A DNA stretch of 62,000 nucleotides from Cryptomeria japonica (lineage: Eukaryota > Streptophyta > Pinopsida > Cupressales > Cupressaceae), in assembly GCF_030272615.1 (NCBI RefSeq), contig NC_081409.1:247296002-247358001 (forward strand). Direction: 5' to 3'. The translations under genes were made by a program, and so were the position numbers. Below the pieces are notes generated by a model. It was not told where the DNA came from and searched no databases. It saw nothing but the letters and a program-made list of their open reading frames with translations. This document shows positions 59,255-62,000 of the stretch, in pieces; within the stretch, counting starts at the first letter, position 1, and each line of letters begins with the position of its first letter.

Positions 59255-59940
59255 TAGACTTTCTTGGTATAACTATTTTAACCTTGATTAATTTGTGCAT
59301 GTGATATATTATGGTTTAGGAAAAGGGTCTTTGATAAATCCCCAATTTCTAATTAGGTGATTTGGATGCATGGGTAAGTGCACCAAGATGGTGAACAGAA
59401 AAGTGCCCACATGCCCAAAAAAAACAAAATTTTTCATAGCCCGTAGGGGTTCTAAAATTTCAAAAATGTGCTAGGCTTGGTAACACCAAGGCCTAGAGAA
59501 AAAACATTTAAAAAAACCAAAAGTTCCTCAAAACCCGTATGGGTTTTGAGGAACATTTTTTTTAAATAAAAAAGTTTAAATAAAAAACCAAAAGTTCCTC
59601 AAAACCCGTATGGGTTTTGAGGAACATTTTTTTTAAATAAAAAAGTTTAAAGTTTAGACTTTCTTGGTATAACTATTTTAACCTTGATTAATTTGTGCAT
59701 GTGATATATTATGGTTTAGGAAAAGGGTCTTTGATAAATCCCCAATTTCTAATTAGGTGATTTGGATGCATGGGTAAGTACACCAAGATGGTGAACAGAA
59801 AAGTGCCCACATGCCCAAAAAAAACAAAATTTTTCATAGCCCGTACGGGTTCTAAAATTTCAAAAACGTGCTAGGCTTGGTAACACCAAGGCCTAGAGAA
59901 AAAACATTTAAAAAAACCAAATGTTCCTCAAAACCCGTAA
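59255..59940. repeat. 400-bp direct duplication covering the D3 end and its flank
   Basis: The sequence from 59255 (TAGACTTTCTTGGTATAAC) recurs from 59655 at an offset of exactly 400 bp and matches for about 285 bp almost without change. It includes about 118 bp of flank and the GGTAAGTGCACC terminus of D3 (59373 and 59773). Within the first unit a 71-bp segment with a 14-bp-arm hairpin (GTTCCTCAAAACCC, loop GTAT) is itself duplicated (near 59523-59554 and 59594-59625). Confidence 0.9.
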
Positions 59941-60137
59941 CACCAAGGCCTAGAGAAAAAACATTTAAAAAAACCAAACATTTTTAAAAATATTTCTTTT
60001 GTTTATGCCACGGATTTTGGCCATTTTGAATGCCAAAACCCATGGAACAACAACAAGGAGAAGCCAAAAACAGCATCGAACCCGCACGGGTTTGCAACAA
60101 TTTTTTATTTTCCCATCATCAAAAGCAATTTTCAACA

Positions 60138-62000
60138 ATGGCACCCCATCGAACAGGTAAGATTTGATTTGTTTGATTATTTTTCTTTGCATTTTAATTA
60201 AATTAGGGTTTTCTAATTGATTTAAGTTTTGTTTTTATTAATTTGATGTCAGATTCTTCAAGGAATCCCCAAAAACAAAATAGACAACAAAGACCTCCTA
60301 CTGCACAAGCAACAAAAGAAAACCCTCAAAATCTTGAAAATGCTGCTCCTCAGCAACCACCACCACCCCAAAACCCTCCACGTCCTCCATTAGATCATGT
60401 AGAAGCCACACAAGAGGATCTCATCAATCACCTTACACAAAATAGTGCCCAAATTTCTATATTGGTGAATAGGTTGAGGACCTATAAGCTTGAGCACCAC
60501 TCAACCCTTGCCAGAACACTAGAAACAATGGCTAATAGTGCAAATGAGGTATCTACGGAGGTTACAAAATGGGGTTCATGGAGGGATAGATGTCAAAAAA
60601 TTTATGCGGATGGGTTGTCATATGATCAAGTGAAGAAAAAGGGCATAGTTAAAGCTGACATATGTGCTCTTTTCACCGATCCTGTTACCAGTAACAACCT
60701 AGAACTAAATATGACTTAGTTTCCTATACATTGGTGTGTTCATGCTAGGTTGAAAGATGCTTTTTGGGATAGGTGGTATATGGTCTTTGACCGACCACCT
60801 TGTAATAATTGGGAGGTGCCTCTATATTTTTTGAGAAAGTTGTATTGTAAGTTTATCCTCGGCGAGAAGCCGAATTACTTTGACATCTGACAATTTCAGG
60901 GTAGAGGGAGAGGCTCTATGTAGGATAGAACTAGGGCCCATAGGGTGGTATATCAACAACATAGGAGGCATATAGCTCCTAAACCCATGGTTTATGTCAC
61001 TGTCCCTATATCCTTGAAGGAGTCTATGGAATTACAAACTCTTCAAGCAGCTGCATCATTGACTGATGTCATTGTTCGACATGGGACACAACTGGTCAAA
61101 GCAAAGGATGTACCATCACCTGCAACACCTCCTTCATCAATGACACCTCCTTCATCAGCAGCACCTCCTTCCTCAGCGACACCTCCTTCATCAGAAGCAC
61201 CTCATGCATCATTTGGCACGAGCCAACCCATGCAGCATATGTGCCCCACCTGCCAGGGTGTATGTTCTGGTGTAGACATTGACGCAGATGAGGATAGTGG
61301 GACATCTCATTCATGTACATGTTGCAGGAGTAGATGCCATGCTTCCACTGCAGAGGATGTGGCCCTCACCGACGAACTAATCAATATGTTGTACCCTCTC
61401 TATTAGACATAGGTGCATTTAATTCTGTTTATGACATGTTATCAATTAAGCGACTAAATCTTATAAAAAAAAATGATTTTTTATTTTTAGAACAATTTAA
61501 AGTGACATACAAATAAAATGCATTGTAGGGTGCAACAGGTGGTGGGAGTACACCACATACTATTCAGTTGACTCCATGGTCACGAGTAGTTTTGCCACCA
61601 GAGGTAAAGATTTGTAAATTTGTTAAAAATATAATAATACATTGGATTCAAAATATATTTTGTTAATTATATGTATCATTACTTGATATTTTGTAGGGCT
61701 TATTAGTGGCTGAGATGTCCCAACTTGATGATATCACGCTTTCAGCCATTGACTTTGGCCAAGATAGCTATGTGGTACCATTTAGATTTATATATTTTTT
61801 ACTTAAGTGATATATTAAATACATGCTCTTTTCCCTTATGTTAATTTTTTTCCATTAGTTTACCCCACCTTCCTCGAGGACATCTTGTGTAGGAAAGCCA
61901 TCCTCTAGCACTCCGAGGCAGAAAAAGATATCCTCTCAGACACCCAAACGACAGAAGATAATTCACTACAATTTAAATTCAATTGTTGAAATGTATTATG
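60138..62000 (+). pseudogene. Multi-exon gene of unknown function in D3 (partial, three stops)
   Basis: Exon 1: 60138-60156, encoding MAPHRT with the next codon split. Intron 60157-60252 (GTAAGA...GTCAG). Exon 2 starts 60253 and runs in one frame to about 61385-61406, with stops at 60717 (TAG), near 60887 (TGA) and near 60920 (TAG). Features: Gln/Pro-rich N-terminus (AAPQQPPPPQNPPRPPLD), a helical segment, WGSWRDRCQKIYADGLSYD, HARLKDAFWDRWYMVFDRPP, a Pro/Ser repeat (TPPSSMTPPSS) and a Cys-rich motif (CPTCQGVC...CTCCRSRC). Later exons are likely at about 61530-61601 and 61698-61772 and from 61860 onward, with a basic Ser-rich tail. I do not recognise the family; it may be an accessory transposition protein or a captured gene. 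Confidence 0.5.
60157..60252 (+). other. Putative first intron of the D3 gene
   Basis: Begins GTAAGATTTG and ends TTTGATGTCAG. It is T-rich, 96 bp, and splicing joins MAPHRT to DSSRNPQ in frame. An alternative is a start at ATG 60246 without splicing. Confidence 0.5.

Larger units (their letters stand above)
59373..62000 (+). mobile_element. D3: TIR DNA transposon, left part (continues past the window)
   Basis: The terminus GGTAAGTGCACCAAGATGG shares GGTAAGTGCA with D2 and is followed by a CACCAAGATGGTG dyad (59381-59393). Its subterminal region has CCCGTAGGGG, CCCGTATGGG, CCCGTACGGG and CCCGCACGGG palindromes. A multi-exon gene follows. The right end is outside the window. The terminus is present twice because of the 400-bp duplication; the inner copy (59773) may be the functional boundary relative to the gene. 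Confidence 0.6.

Noticed and set aside
1-62000. Ordinary host genes or tRNA/rRNA genes
   Set aside because: No multi-exon host-type gene with a recognisable domain and no tRNA or rRNA sequence was found. The tRNA-like matches are primer-binding sites only.

Overview
The window looks like intergenic heterochromatin of a large-genome land plant, and I find no convincing ordinary cellular gene in 62 kb. Almost everything that can be explained is mobile DNA nested several layers deep and decayed by nonsense mutations and frameshifts. Plant origin follows from a Ty1/Copia polyprotein primed by initiator-Met tRNA, plant-style Gypsy gag knuckles, a plant LINE RNase H remnant and Copia LTR signatures. 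A gymnosperm (conifer-like) or another large non-flowering genome is my best guess, from the depth and age of nesting and from a transposase type I remember mainly from non-flowering plants. That is inference.

Layout. 1-2.2 kb: nothing recognised. About 2.2-23.9 kb: an old LTR element (B) whose right LTR is split by a non-autonomous Gypsy-type element A (6689-22424, minus, TSD CTTCC). Element A carries a Copia-like non-autonomous element 1 in its interior (12408-19920, TSD ATTAA) and a small TIR DNA transposon D1 in its right LTR (20896-22065). 23.9-27.3 kb: the 3' part of another Gypsy-type element with a 95-bp minisatellite, a 43-unit TC microsatellite, a polypurine tract and an LTR. 27.6-28.1 kb: a LINE RNase H relic. 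28.2-36.4 kb: an unknown repeat-borne pseudogene split by a complete, once autonomous Copia element (28652-35340, minus, TSD AGATG). 36.6 to about 55.9 kb: a long Copia-type LTR (C) interrupted by element 2 (37208-52888) and by a solo LTR (53486-54653, TSD GCAAG). Element 2 is itself interrupted by an 8.3-kb DNA transposon D2 (39703-47992) that encodes a broken, intron-containing transposase. 56.4-58.1 kb: further Copia-type LTR remnants. From 59373 to the right edge: a third TIR transposon D3 with a multi-exon gene.

The two most interesting systems are these. (1) Elements 1 and 2 form a family of non-autonomous Copia-like retrotransposons. Each has a coiled-coil and zinc-knuckle gag followed by a very large, mutually conserved second ORF of unknown function, with no protease, integrase, RT or RNase H. 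Their LTR ends, PBS and PPT match those of the autonomous Copia element in the same window, which suggests parasitism of its machinery. (2) D1, D2 and D3 share the terminal motif GGT(T)AAGTGCA and a flanking dyad, but each carries its own family of subterminal palindromes (GGGGCCCC, GGGATCCC, CCCGTAYGGG). This looks like divergence of transposase-recognition sites.

All reading was done by eye. Boundaries with TSDs are accurate to the base; boundaries described as approximate are not.
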